Positions 14,801-26,016 of a DNA stretch of 64,000 bases are shown here, piece by piece. Below the pieces are notes generated by a model. It searched no databases, had not been told where the DNA came from, and saw nothing but the letters and a program-made list of their open reading frames with translations. Origin of the DNA: Ophiosphaerella korrae (taxonomy: Eukaryota; Ascomycota; Dothideomycetes; Pleosporales; Phaeosphaeriaceae); contig JALNQF010000190.1 of NCBI GenBank assembly GCA_028456385.1, positions 1 through 64,000 on the forward strand, given 5' to 3'. Each line of letters begins with the position of its first letter. Position 1 is the stretch's first letter. A program made the translations under genes and the position numbers.

Positions 14801-16970
14801 CCCTTAGTAGAAGACTAGACTTATAAGAAGAAATAAATATAATAAGTATAGTTCTAATTAAGAACAAGAAAGGACACTTAGTCCTAAATATACCTAAAAT
14901 AGCTACTACACTTAAAAGAACAAGTAGCGAGCTAGACGACTAGATTTAAAAAATAACATAAGACGCATCTAGAGAAATAAAGAAATTAGAAATCTAAGAA
15001 GGATTTACACAAGCCTATAGAAGGATATATATTCTAAAAAAGATTTAAAAAGAGTTTATACAACAATTTTATAAACTACTAGTATATAGATACTAGAGAA
15101 TTAAGAAAATACTAAATAGGCTCCTAAGAGATTATTATATCCTAAAAGTAAGATAACTAGTAAAAGAAGTACTACGAGACTATATAGAATATTATAGAAA
15201 TAAATATAATAGATACGTACTATATAAGATACTATAACTAGTTAAAATACTAAAATAACTTTAGAGAACAATTATAATAGACTTTATTACGAAATTACCT
15301 AAGTTAAAAGACTTAATATTAGGAGTTAAGTATAATAGAATCTTAACAATAGTAAATAAGCTTATAAAGTACTTATACTTTAGACTATATAAAGAAAAAA
15401 GTAAGATAGAGGTTACTATATATTAAGTTATAACAACTATAATTAGCTAATATAGTACTCTAGACAAGATTATTATAGATAGAGACGTATAATTTACATT
15501 AAAACTATAGGGAATGATAATAGTACAATTAGGAATATAATATACAATATTAACAGTATATTATCTATAAATAGATAGATAATTAGAACAAATAAACTAG
15601 ATAGTAGAATAGTACTTAAAGTGTTACCTTAACTATAATTAGAACAATTAGGTATAGTTACTACTTATAGCACAATTAGTATATAATAGTGCAAAGAATA
15701 TAGTAATAAGAGTATTACCCTTCTTTATAAACTATAGATTTAACCCTAATATATACTAAATACTAAGAAATATAGAATCTTAGACTCTTAGAAGAGAAAA
15801 CTTTACAAATAGATTAAAAGAAATACACGATTAACTAAGATAAAACGTAGAATTCTTGTATAATTAAATAGTAAAGTATTATAACAAGAAATATAAAGAA
15901 AGACGTTAGTTTAGAGAAAGAGAAAAAGTATAGTTAGTATAAAAAAATATTAAAAGTAAACAACTAAGTTTAAAACTAGATTACGTAAAGATAGAGCTAT
16001 ATAAGATTAAGAAAAAAGTTACACTAGTTATATTTAAACTAAGACTACTAAACAAGATAAAGATATACCTAACCTTCTACGTAGCACTATTAGAAACAGT
16101 ACTATAGAACATAGAACTACTAGTATATAAAGTAGACATATATAGAGAATAAGAAGAATAAGAAGTTAAAGAGATCCTAGTATACTAATTCTATAATAGT
16201 AAGAACTATTACTTAGTAAAATAGATAGGTATAGATAAAAAAGGGTAACTATAGAAAGATATATAGGAACTAGAGGATAACCTTAACTACTTTAAGAAAC
16301 TAGAGGAGTTCTAAAGTTAAAACCCTCTAGAATACCTTATAGCGAACTAAGAAAATTAACGCTACTACTACTAGATAGAGAGGCAATAAGAACGCCTAAC
16401 GTAATAAGAGTAAGAGCAGCCTCTACTATAGCTTTAAAATTAAGCTTAGACTCTACAAGAGTAGCCTAAGTAATAGACTTCTTATTATTTAAGGCTTTTG
16501 TCTTATATAGACAAATTAGACGAGTATAATTTTCTACCTATATACTTAGAATCTAATTACGTTCTTTTTTAGCCTTAGCGATCTATCTAGACAGTTTATC
16601 TTAAGCATAGTTAATAGCTCTCCTTATTACAAATAAGTATAGACGTAAGAGTAAGTATTATTAACTTATATTCTATAAGAGATACACTAAAAAGGTTATA
16701 AGACGTATAAGCATTAATATAAATATATACCTTGTAAGCCTTACTATATTTTAAAGAAATATAATCTATAAGAGGATTTAAAGACTTATAACAAGAATAA
16801 AGAAATATAGTAATACTATAACGTAATACACAATCTACTAATTAAAAGTAATAAAGGGTAGACTTAGTAGGTATATAGAGAGATAAGGAACTTAACATTA
16901 ATAAAGAAACTAGATTAATAACTCTAGCTCTAGAATAGATAAACTAGAACCTATCTAGAGGGGGAGATAG

Positions 16971-17430
16971 TGTTACAGGTGTAACAAGAGAAATTAAGAT
17001 AGAACTAATTAATCCTAACTTAGATGCTAACAAAGTATAGGACGAGCGGGGTAACAACTTTAATTAGGAAACTACTTACAACTAGGACACGTAGTAGTAA
17101 TCTGTAGTTACGTACAAATAGATTAGAGTAATCTATAATAATACATAAATAGATTAAGGTAATCTGTAATTACGTGCGAATAGATTAGTAGTAATCTATA
17201 ATGTTATACAAACAGATTAGTATAAGTATATAGTTAGTAGTAACGCGCATTATTAGGATAGTATTAGCAATCTAATCTTTAACCTAGAACGCTAATACTT
17301 AACATTATACACACAAATTAACTATTATTTATAGTTATTACTAATTACTATACAAGCTTTTGTTATTACTATACAATCTACTAACAACCTAATAGGTTAT
17401 TAGGTAGTCGACCTTAGTGACCCCGTTATA
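16971..17430 (+). repeat. 3' LTR of element A
   Basis: It begins TGTTACAGGTGTAACAAG, ends CCCCGTTATA, and is followed by the TAATA duplication. It is 460 bp and is the undisturbed template that shows where B cut the 5' LTR (between CTAATA and CTTAAC). Confidence 0.85.
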
Positions 17431-17435
17431 TAATA

Positions 17436-17640
17436 TCTACAATTATTAGCTAAGATAAGAGGTCTCTACTAGCTAAATTAAAGTAGAGTATACTCTATTA
17501 ATAGAAATAATTGTAGATAGCTTTATAAAAATCTTACTAGTAAATAAATAAAAAATCTTCTTTAATTAGCTTAAACTAATAGAAGTAAACGAATACTAAA
17601 TAATATAAAAAGTACCTCTTAATAAAATCTAAGATTATAT
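17436..17640 (+). mobile_element. Ty1/copia remnant, 3' end of pol (right part)
   Basis: Continues the RNase H frame from 2897 and shows the usual copia tail: a VDIHNHWLRQEV-like line (with stops for Trp and Gln), then an equivalent of the ADGFTK motif near 17510. After roughly 17640 I can no longer follow coding similarity. The copia 3' LTR, if present, must lie in the AT-rich DNA to the right but I cannot delimit it. Confidence 0.65.
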
Positions 17641-18839
17641 TAATAATCTTATACTTATCTTATAAATATCTAGCTTATTAATAAGTTACTAACCTAAAGG
17701 AGTATATTAGATAAGTTATACAATTAGACGCGTAATTAGATATATAATTAGATCTATAATTAGATACGTAATAGTATATATATAATCTAATTAGCTTAGC
17801 GTATAAGTATAATAACTACTAAGCTACTAACTTTACTATAGCTAAAAGGATTATAGCTTTAACTTTTATAAGTAAAGGAATTAAATAAAGGATCTTATAT
17901 ATAAGGAGGTAGACTACGTTAGTATAACTAATATAATAAAGGAACTAGTATCTTAATAGAATAAGTACTAAGGATCTATCTTACTACTATCCTAAGAGAC
18001 CTAGCTAAGACTACTATAGCGTAGATATATAGATAGAGTGTAGGGCTAGAGATAGATAGAATAATTAATCTACTTAGTTTATACCTAGTGCCTTTAAGTT
18101 ATAAGTAATTAATCTAAAATAAGGCTTTTCTAAAAGCCTTAGTATCTATTTCTAATAAGGCCCTTATATAGCTATTATAAAAAAGACTTTTTATTAACTT
18201 ACTATAACTTCCTTTAAATTTAATAACTCCTAAGTATTAGAAAACTATAACTTAGCCTTTTATAGCTATAAAGTCTAATAATACTCTTACTCTAGGTATA
18301 TTTTATCTTATTTCTAGTTCTATTTTCTACCTACTAATAACTTAGGTATCTTTAAAAAATTTAAGAATATCTATAAACTACTATAAGATACTTAGAACTT
18401 TACTAGAGGAGCTTAAAGATAAAGTTATTAAAGGCTAATTTTAAAGCTTTTTAAAGTTTCTATAGTGTTATAATTTATAGTTTATAGAAATTAATAGGCG
18501 TAAATACTTTAGCTTTATACTCCTATAGCGATTATTAGGTCTGTTTTAGACTATATAGAGCTTTTCTCTATACTATAAATAATAGTTAATTTCTATAAAC
18601 TCTCTATCTCTACTATAAACTTACTATACTATTCTTGTAAACCCTCTTTTAAATCTTATTTATACTAAGCTTATTTAGCTTATTACAAATAAACCTTACA
18701 TACACTAGCTAATAAGCTAGTGTTCTTTAAAGATTGTTGTAATTAAGCTAATAATGCTAGTAGGAAATAGATAAAAAGCTTTTTTAACATGGCATGTTAG
18801 ATCAGTAGTAAGCTAGATCTAGAGACATCTATTATTACC
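17641..18839. other. AT-rich, RIP-like DNA without recognisable gene
   Basis: Low-GC, TA-rich sequence continuing the composition of the transposon block up to about 18784, where base composition changes abruptly. It contains a perfect hairpin near 18123-18142 (AAGGCTTTT-CT-AAAAGCCTT) and a 7-bp-arm palindrome at the boundary (TAACATGGCATGTTA). No ORF or RNA gene is supported. It may include the copia 3' end or another decayed repeat. Confidence 0.5.
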
Positions 18840-19590
18840 CGTGCGGCAACTGGTCTAGGTCGGCCACTAGGAGTACTTGATATCGGTATAGCTCTAGAGG
18901 ATTTACAGCTACTGTGCCCTGTAATAATCCAGCCTCCACGATACGAGGAATTACTTTGCCGCAAAATAATAGAGGACTGCAAGTAATGCTGCTGGGTTGG
19001 AGACTAAATAACAACATTCGCATAGAATTCAATGTCACTATGCTTACAGATGAGATGGGACGACAAGCGGCATCTATTCCAGAAACACATCCAGACTTCG
19101 CAAGCTTTACGTCGGGAAGGCCATTTCAGGTCGAACAATTCGACCTTATTTTTTGTGGCGCAGCAGTTCAACGTGCACATCGTCGTGCAGAATATCGTGA
19201 GTCGCGCGAGCTGCTTCGTCTGACAATTAGTCAATTAATCATCGCGCTTCAGCGCCTTTGCACCGGTGGATCTTTGGTTTTGTTGATTCATAAACCAGTC
19301 ATGGGACAGTTTCACAATCATCAGCATATTCTTAAAATTCTCCAACGTCCGCCTCTTCAAACCTAAGAGAAAGCATGCAATCTGCTCGTCATTTTACATG
19401 GTTGCTACAAAAGTGCAACTAGAAAGTTATTAGGCACAATTAGCTATACGTGAGTGGAAGAAGCAGTAGGAAAATGAAACTTTTCAAGTTGGCAACATTG
19501 AATCAACACGCATCTGCACTCAGGAAGATAATGTTTTTAGCATGTTGGCGGGATTCGGGCCTCAACTCATAGTTCTTGCGACACCCGTGT
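18840..19590 (+). pseudogene. FtsJ-like SAM-dependent methyltransferase, frameshifted
   Basis: The text resembles fungal FtsJ/RrmJ-type methyltransferases. A VLDIGIAPGG-like SAM-binding line appears as LDIGIA then GFTATV, with a frameshift near 18893. An open central stretch follows (NNPASTIRGITLPQ, then HPDFASF, FDLIFCGAAV and LRLTISQLIIALQRL). A second frameshift lies near 19350-19365, after which KPKRKHAICSSFY and a terminal EFGPQL-like line follow to about 19590, with TAG/TAA stops in place of Gln. The family would methylate RNA using SAM. At least two frameshifts and two nonsense codons make this a pseudogene; no start codon could be placed. Confidence 0.65.
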
Positions 19591-19794
19591 AGAAGATTCA
19601 AACTAATGCATTGCAGTCAGCTTGGTTCATTCGAAGTAGTGCTAATTTCCGGGGATCTCTCATGCTTTAGCTAGGCAAAATATCCAAGTTAAAAAGCCCA
19701 GACAGATTATAATTTATCTCACGTCTTTACAACACTGATGTGTCTCTATAAGTATGCAATGGGCTCCGGTGAAAACGGGTTGTACATGGAAGCC

Positions 19795-20140
19795 CAGTCA
19801 AGGACGCTACACTCTTAGGCTAGTTGAAATATATCACCCGTGCATCCATACGCCCTTGCCAGCCTCCCGCAATATTATCTTATCCAATGAAATGGAATCT
19901 TACTTCTCGGAGCAGAGCCATGTGCTTTCTCTGCTGAGAAGTCCACCGCGACCACGGCGTGCAGGAACTCAGACCAGGGGATTTTGCCGCGAAGTTCAAG
20001 ATTCTCAGACGAATGAAATAGGGCTCGGAGCACCTTACGCGTGCGTTTGTCGACTTTGAATATCTGCTTTGCATTGAGTGGTTCTTGCCGCACAGTAGCT
20101 TGCGATTCGTGAAGATTTTCTCCACTTGTGAGCATAAGCG
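19795..20140 (-). pseudogene. Fragment of a multicopy fungal hypothetical protein (PWSEFLHA motif)
   Basis: The minus strand reads a 70-residue line with KVLRALFHSS, GKIPWSEFLHAVVAVDFSAEK and SKIPFHW, then after a frameshift near 19875 a YCGRLARAYG line. I recognise this pattern from a common, functionally uncharacterised ascomycete protein family but know no name for it. Only the C-terminal part is visible and the frame is broken, so it is a relic. Function unknown. Confidence 0.4.
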
Positions 20141-20559
20141 TTACGGTGGGTCCGGATAGCGGTACTTGCGAATGATGGGCATGACTAGTTTTCGACCTCT
20201 CTTGTTCGAAGAGCTCGCCTGTAAGTCTGGTTTAGAATTCAGTAAAAGAGTGCCGCCCGGGCGTGCCGATGGTAGGGTGAGGGTTCTAGAGCATTTCTGG
20301 ATCCGAGGAATTTGCTGAGGTAGAGCCCTGGCATTGCTTAGCGAGGCCTGGTTCTTAGAGTAGTATATTGAGCTTGCTAGCCCATCGATAGACGGCTTAC
20401 GAACTCCATGTCGTTACTAAGTCTGAAAACCGAAATACTGTCGGTAGTAGTATCTTCTGAAAGATATGTTAGAAGCGTGGAGATGGTTTATGGAGGTTTA
20501 GGCTTGCTTTGACTAGCTGTTTGAAAAGTTCTATTTCTTATTCCAACAGTTTCATTATT
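20141..20559. other. Interval with no supported gene
   Basis: Mixed-composition sequence between two decayed genes. I see no sizeable ORF, repeat or RNA gene. It may contain unrecognisable parts of the neighbouring minus-strand relics. Confidence 0.4.
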
Positions 20560-21804
20560 CTTAGGGAGGCTGCCGGGGAGGTTGCCAGCCGGAGGGGATG
20601 ATCCATGTCTGAGGTCATTTCAAAGGCAGACGGCTGCTGTTATAGCTCTTCGTCCTCCCGCTTCTCAAACTCATCATCGGCCCCTTCATCGCTTGCTGCC
20701 TCAGTAACATTAGAGCTTCCTGCGCAGACATCGCTAAATACGTTCTCCGAAGTCTTGTGGGTGGCTCGTTCTTCTGCATGGCTGTGTCAGGGATTATTGT
20801 GGCCCAAAGTCAACTTTTCAACTACTCCATTCACCCCATCCTTGTTATATACCCATAGCAGCTACCACAGTTGCTCAAGTGACATCAGCCAGCATACTTT
20901 GAGCCACCTTGCAGAATCGCCTAATGACAATCAACCGCCCATTTAAATAAAATATCTCTTTGTCCTTTGACCAGCATGCGTTGCCTGATTTACCAGCGTT
21001 CAACGCAATATACCTGCCATACGCGAGTAGACTGATCATCTCGCTCATTGGGCTAAATGATCCATCTGCGATGTACTCCCTATGCATCTCTAAAAATTAA
21101 TCATGGCCCTCGTCTGACTGCTTATCATGCTGTGCTGCGGAAAGTAGTTTTTCAACTGCAAGCACCCGTACGCATTATACCACACCTGCTAGCATATACG
21201 AATATATTTTTTTTGCAATAAGCAAGCGGTCCATCTCGGTATCTATACCCGGTACGGCCGTAAAGTGACCAAGCCCACTTATAAGCGGAGAGCTCGGGTA
21301 CTTCGTAAAGATAAACGAACAGAATGACCCCAATAGCGCACCCATCCGAGTGTCCTTATCGTCTGCATCGAGCGCGCGCCACAACGTAGATCGTGCTCGA
21401 TCGCCGCCTTCCCAATACAATTGAGTTTGACTTTGGGTATGTCTTGTGACGCCGCTCTGAGCGGCCATCGTCTCCTCCCATTCTGCTTCTAGAGCCGGGG
21501 TGACGAATTCGTGTGGTTCCCATGTCGGCTCGTACGAACTACCTGTCGCTGGATCGATACCTTCCCATTCAGCCATGTAATGTGTTCCATTGTCCTGCAG
21601 AATTCTCGTCGCGGCCCAAAACGTCTCGCTGACCGGGCAATGACCCCGCTTAGGTTGGGAGGCATTCGCATAGGCAGACGGTATCGTTCGACGCCGCCTA
21701 TTCGGGTGAGATCGCTCAAGGTCCGTTTCCGCTTGTTCGCCGTTCGCTTGGAAGCCATTTCGTGATAAGGCCTCCGATAGTGGTCGAGTGCCAAGACATC
21801 TCAA
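20560..21804 (-). pseudogene. Chromodomain plus telomere-linked-helicase-like protein, stop-interrupted
   Basis: One minus-strand frame carries, in order, a chromodomain-like segment (ILQDNGTHYMAEWEG, then YEPTWEP; bases about 21620-21480) and a SPLISGL..GIDTEMDRLL segment. After a TAA near 21175 comes CVRVLAVEKLL, then a second in-frame TAA near 21090, then EYIADGSFSPMSEMISLLAY and ALNAGKSGNACWSKDK. An acidic line (SNVTEAASDEGADDEF) follows near 20700. The latter parts resemble the N-terminal region of fungal telomere-associated RecQ-like proteins, recalled from memory. The N-terminus is ambiguous: a second frame opening at about 21759 gives MASKRTANKRKRTL, suggesting another frameshift. Chromodomains bind methylated histone H3. 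Function is presumably lost. Confidence 0.5.
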
Positions 21805-22539
21805 AACCGAGCCTATTTCATTCGAAGCTTATAATCGGTGCTTATTTGTTTCCAAGCCCCCGCTAACACAACTCCTGCTTATAATGTGTGCTTTCCAGGT
21901 TTGAATTGGCTCAGAAAGTCCGCCAGTACGAGGGGCTTTCGTGGGTTAACGTCAAAAGGAGACCTATGAAACTCGGGAGCGATATGATATGCTGTTGCTG
22001 TACTAGGGCTCGCGACAAAGACATAGCAGTATATTGTGCGGCGTTGTGAAGTTGAGGGGCAGTCATTATCACGGCTTGACAGCTAGTCGCTTTGACATAG
22101 CGGCGGTGCGGCGCGGTTGCCAAAACAATGGACCAAATTACGAGCTAACGGCGCAACGGCACCAAGCCAAAACAGTGGCCACTCCTGCGCTGCGCAATTT
22201 AGATGGGTCCTTGCGATATCGTCCCGGATTTCGTTGTACAATCGTGGATCAATTGAAGTCCAAGTGAATGAGGGGCGGTGAAGACCGTGACTATGCCAAC
22301 TAGCAAGGCTATGAGTCGTCGTGGCGCTAAGAGCTAAATCGCGTGTTTGCAGCCGTTTCCCAAAGTCTACGGCGGGTCTGCGAGGTGAGGGACGCTAATT
22401 AACGGAGTTTCTCTGCCACTGTGCCTCTTCCGCTTGTCTTGGCAAACTGGCCAAAACAAACACCAACCATTTCCGCTCTCACCCCGTATCCTCTCCCCCC
22501 CCTCCCTTCCCCTGTCTAGCAGCATTCTTCGGTCGCGAT
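21805..22539. other. Upstream interval of the PD-(D/E)XK gene, no supported gene
   Basis: Normal-GC DNA with only short overlapping ORFs on both strands. Just before the ATG at 22540 there is a pyrimidine-rich stretch (22483-22520) containing CCCCCCCC, a usual setting for fungal promoters. No other element is supported. Confidence 0.4.
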
Positions 22540-24017
22540 ATGAAGCGAGCGTTTTCCTGCCCTGACATCGAGTGGACCCACGGCCATCCTGCATCTCCGA
22601 AACGCCGCAAACTATCCCCTTCGGACAGTGGCCGCTGCCTACGCAGTCCAACATTACACCTGACAGCCGAGACTTTACAAACGCTCTCCTTGCCGTCATC
22701 GGCAGCCTGGGGCTTGACGCAATCTATCCAACGGTGGGCAAGCAGTTGCGATAGTTGCGGCGAGGTGGAGATGGCTCCCCAACAGACACCAAGTGTCACT
22801 TCGAACGACAGCGGTCAGAGGAGAGTGTCGAAGCTGAGTTACCGGCGACAGCGGTCGCAGAGCCCCAGCAAGAAATCAAGCCCCCAATATCGATCAAGGA
22901 ACATGGCCGACGCAAGCGTCTTTGTAGACCATTTCCCCGACCCTCCCTCAGACGTGGAAGATCAACTCAAGCACATATTCGATGTATCGATGCTGGAAGA
23001 CATTGGGAAGACCTCTTTTGGCGAGGATCTGTTCAGCAGGTCGGCAGCCCAAAACGGAGCTGGAGAGCTCGCGGAGAAGTACTGTCACAAGTCCAGGCAG
23101 ATGGCCAAGGATTGTGCTGGAGAAGGCCAATGGAAGAGTTGGCTGCTAACAGGTCTCGTGGAACCGATGCAAGAGCTGTTGCTTGACATTATAAAACTGA
23201 GTGCGTCCGAGAAGCGTAGGTTTATTGATTCCGCTTTCACGGCATGGCTAATCTTGCCGTAGCATGGATGGCTGAACTTAGACCGACCCCGCCATCCTTT
23301 GAAGATATACTTGGCTCCGTTCCACCTCTTCCAGTTTCTCCCGAATCGTATATACCGGCCGCTGAGCTTCCGCTCCCTCCGCGAGACCCCGTCCTTCCAC
23401 AGACGCCAATCCTCAGCCCGCCATCTAATGCTCCCAGTGATTTCACCAACGACGACCCTAATCGTATTTCTATACCCAAACCAGACATAACTGTTGGCCT
23501 TTCCCACACGTCTTTTTCTAAGCTCCACGGCAAGATACTATGGGACCTCCAGGACAACAATCGCGTCCTTAGTGAGCCACACCAATCGGCAATTGGCCTG
23601 CATTTCCCTTTTCTCATTTTCGAAGCAAAAGGCCTCGCTATCGGATCGAATATGATCGGAGCGCAAAACCAGGCTGCTGTTGACGGGGCTTGTGCCCTTA
23701 ACATTCTCCGTGACTTGAAGCTCACTGCGATCACTCACATGCCTCGCACCCCCGTAGACGAGCCTAGGCCAAGGCAGATTCTCTTCTCAGTAGTGACAGA
23801 AGGACCTATTCATGAACTGTGGGTTCACTATCAAATAGCCGAGGCCTACCATATGACGCTGTTGCGGATATGGCGGACTACAATTACAAAAGAGGCAAGA
23901 GAATTTGTGCAGGCTTTAAGCAAGGTATTGGAATGGGGTTCATCTGGTTTTAGGACCACTATTCTTCAGGAGCTCACAGCTATTGAAACTGTACTTCGAG
24001 AGCGCAGGATAGAATAA
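22540..24017 (+). CDS. PD-(D/E)XK nuclease-like protein (DUF7924-type), one intron
   Basis: Join 22540-23215 with 23263-24017; the 47-nt intron has a GTAGGT donor, a GCTAAT branch-like site and a TAG acceptor, and restores frame exactly (476 residues). The N-terminal third is basic, Ser/Pro-rich and probably disordered (KRAFSCPDIEW, PKRRKLSP). The C-terminal half has a PKPDITVGL line (Asp300), FPFLIFEAKG (Glu346 and Lys348) and IGAQNQAA (Gln360). That spacing matches a PD-(D/E)XK fold with a trailing Gln. I recognise this as a common fungal family that I believe Pfam calls DUF7924; the nuclease activity is inference. It reads intact although its neighbours are broken. Substrate and partners unknown. 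Confidence 0.75.
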
Positions 24018-25533
24018 GTCATACGTTCGCCGAAACAATCTATCTCCGTGAACGTTAATTTCGGATTTTTCGCTTCCGTGATACAACCCCTGTGGTGTCG
24101 ATAAGAATAATGTTTTATACTTTGGTCGATCTCTAGTTAAAATCACATGTGAATGCCTCTCACATTGCGTCAGGGTAGAAGAGGTTTAAGGGCGCGCCCG
24201 TTAAATTGTGCGTAGCCAGGTGTGGGTCCCGTGTTAGTTCCTGTTGGTGGATCATACCCTTTGCACCAGGTCCCAGGCTGTTTTCATCTCGCCCAGTCGT
24301 GTCTGTGCAGCATACCTCTCCAGCGCCAAGCATATCTGCACAACCTCTTGTGGCAACGCCTGAATTCCATCTCATCCGTATTCTAAAAATTTAAAGTTCA
24401 TGACTTGTGAGGTGACGAATTCTGCAGATGTTTTCAGAGAGTTGAGTTGGTTGACCGGAGGGCATAGTCAAGACTGAGTTGAACCGCAAAGGCTTCGGGA
24501 CTGGCGCCAGTCCGCTTGCTAAGGCTCCGCACGGCTATAGATCTAATAGCTACTTGGAAATAAATTATGTCCTAATGATTATATAGGATGTACGGGGCGG
24601 GTATGCACTAGCTAGTGTAGGTAAGAGAAGTTAGGACACAAAGAGAGACTCTACTAAAACTCTCTAATTATCCTAAAAGGAGAAGAGAAAGGCCTTAGCC
24701 TTAGCTTTAGTAAGTAGCAAGCGTTAGAAATAAGTACGTAGTAATAGGTAAGTTTAAGATGCTAGCAAAGTTCAAGATACTGTACTACTAAAGGTTATAT
24801 TACGTAGCTGCAATATTAACGTTCTAAAGAAATATAGATAGTACAAATTGATCGTAAGCCTCTGTTTACTACTCTACTAGAAGATCTCATGATAATAGCT
24901 ATTGTTGGTGACTCAATAACCTCATGTTTGCTTACGCTGAGATTGTGTTGGGTGTGTAACTTACCGAGGCATGCATTTTACCGACGGGCACGGTAGCAGA
25001 TTCTGGGAATCTGTTGCGCAACTCACCACACATTCACCGCACATCTGGCCGCGTATCTGGCTGCGCATCTGATCGCGCATCTTAACGGGCATATAGTCTG
25101 ACGCAAGGAGAGGCGTGGGCATCCGGCTAGCTCGCCAGCAGGGTGCAGAGCTGTAATTAGAAAGTCGGCCTTCCTTTCTTTTTTTCTTGTCGCAACGACT
25201 AGGATTATCTTAGCACCTTCTAATTAAGAACGACGTTTACTATCTTCCTAATATAAATGCCGGTAGTAGCTTAATTTTGCAACGGGTAATGTTACCTCGT
25301 ATTTAAGAGTTCTTCCGAAACAAAACGAAAGAGGAAGGAGTAAAAGCATGTCAAGTTCCTTCCGCTCTAGGATATATGAATTAGTTAACAGTTTATCTGA
25401 TAAACCGAGGAAGCAAAATATAAAACCTTATAGCTTCTAACAAATCTACTTGTTTACAAGTCCGCATTAGCAAACAACATATTTACCAAGCTTATCCGTT
25501 GAAGCCGGTTGATATAATCGTCTATTCGCAATT
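24018..25533. other. Intergenic, with an AT-rich patch and a 12-bp tandem repeat
   Basis: There is no supported gene. About 24540-24860 is AT-rich with the TA-rich look of the transposon block. Bases 25038-25085 hold four imperfect 12-bp units (CGCACATCTGGC type). The remainder up to 25533 is the upstream region of the small secreted protein gene. Confidence 0.5.
25038..25085 (+). repeat. Four imperfect tandem 12-bp units
   Basis: Successive units CGCACATCTGGC, CGCGTATCTGGC, TGCGCATCTGAT and CGCGCATCTTAA. Differences are mostly transitions. It lies about 450 bp upstream of the small secreted protein gene; role unknown. Confidence 0.6.
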
Positions 25534-26016
25534 ATGATAATCGCCTGCCTTGTTGCTACTAGCTTTTTCTCCTTACTTAGCGGTTCAGCAGCCGCCGAAA
25601 AGCAGTTCAAGCAAGTTCCTCTCGAGCCGCCACTCAATTGGGAACCAGCCCGCCGTATCTGGCCTGGTAATGTTATCGCAGGATACAACAGCGAACTCTC
25701 CAAGTATACAATCACAAGCTGGGGAGAGTATCTCCGGTCGGAGTGCAACACATTCAAGGCTTGCACATCCTTTAGCGGTTGCCAAGGTATATAATTTGAC
25801 AATATATCTGTTACATCGTAGAGCCTAAGAGGGGGTGCTAATATATAAATTTTAGCAAATAATAGTGGCAATACGGGTGGGCGTTACTGGTTTGGATATG
25901 TTTTTCGGGGAGGACCTACCACTCCGGCGGACTATGAGAGAGATAAGGAACTAAGCAGTAATGTCACCGACTCATTTGCTTATACGGTTGTCTCAACCGC
26001 AAGTTTTATCGCGTAA
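25534..26016 (+). CDS. Small secreted protein, 137 residues, one intron (effector candidate)
   Basis: Join 25534-25786 with 25856-26016. The 69-nt intron has a GTATAT donor, a GTGCTAATAT branch region and a TTTTAG acceptor, and the frame is kept. Residues 1-21 form a signal peptide (hydrophobic core, cleavage plausible after SAAA). The mature part is about 116 residues with three Cys (71, 77, 83: SEC, KAC, SGC) and a GGRYWFGYVFRGG line in exon 2. I do not recognise a named family; secretion, small size and a TE-rich surrounding make it an effector-like candidate, which is inference. No lesion is visible. Alternative: a small extracellular protein without a host role. Confidence 0.7.

Larger units (their letters stand above)
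2898..17430 (+). mobile_element. Ty3/gypsy retrotransposon A, RIP-degraded, carrying nested insertions
   Basis: This full-length element has 460-bp LTRs. The 5' LTR is split into 2898-3224 and 10267-10399 by element B; 327+133 equals the 460 bp of the 3' LTR (16971-17430). Internal order is gag (about 10450-12300), protease (about 13080), RT (about 13600-14250; YLDD-type motif reads YLDN near 14010), RNase H and integrase (about 15000-15850). This is the Ty3/gypsy order. A purine-rich tract (AGAGGGGGAGATAG) abuts the 3' LTR. Removing B, the solo LTR and their TSDs leaves about 7,044 bp. Every frame is full of stops, so no product is expected. Confidence 0.85.
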
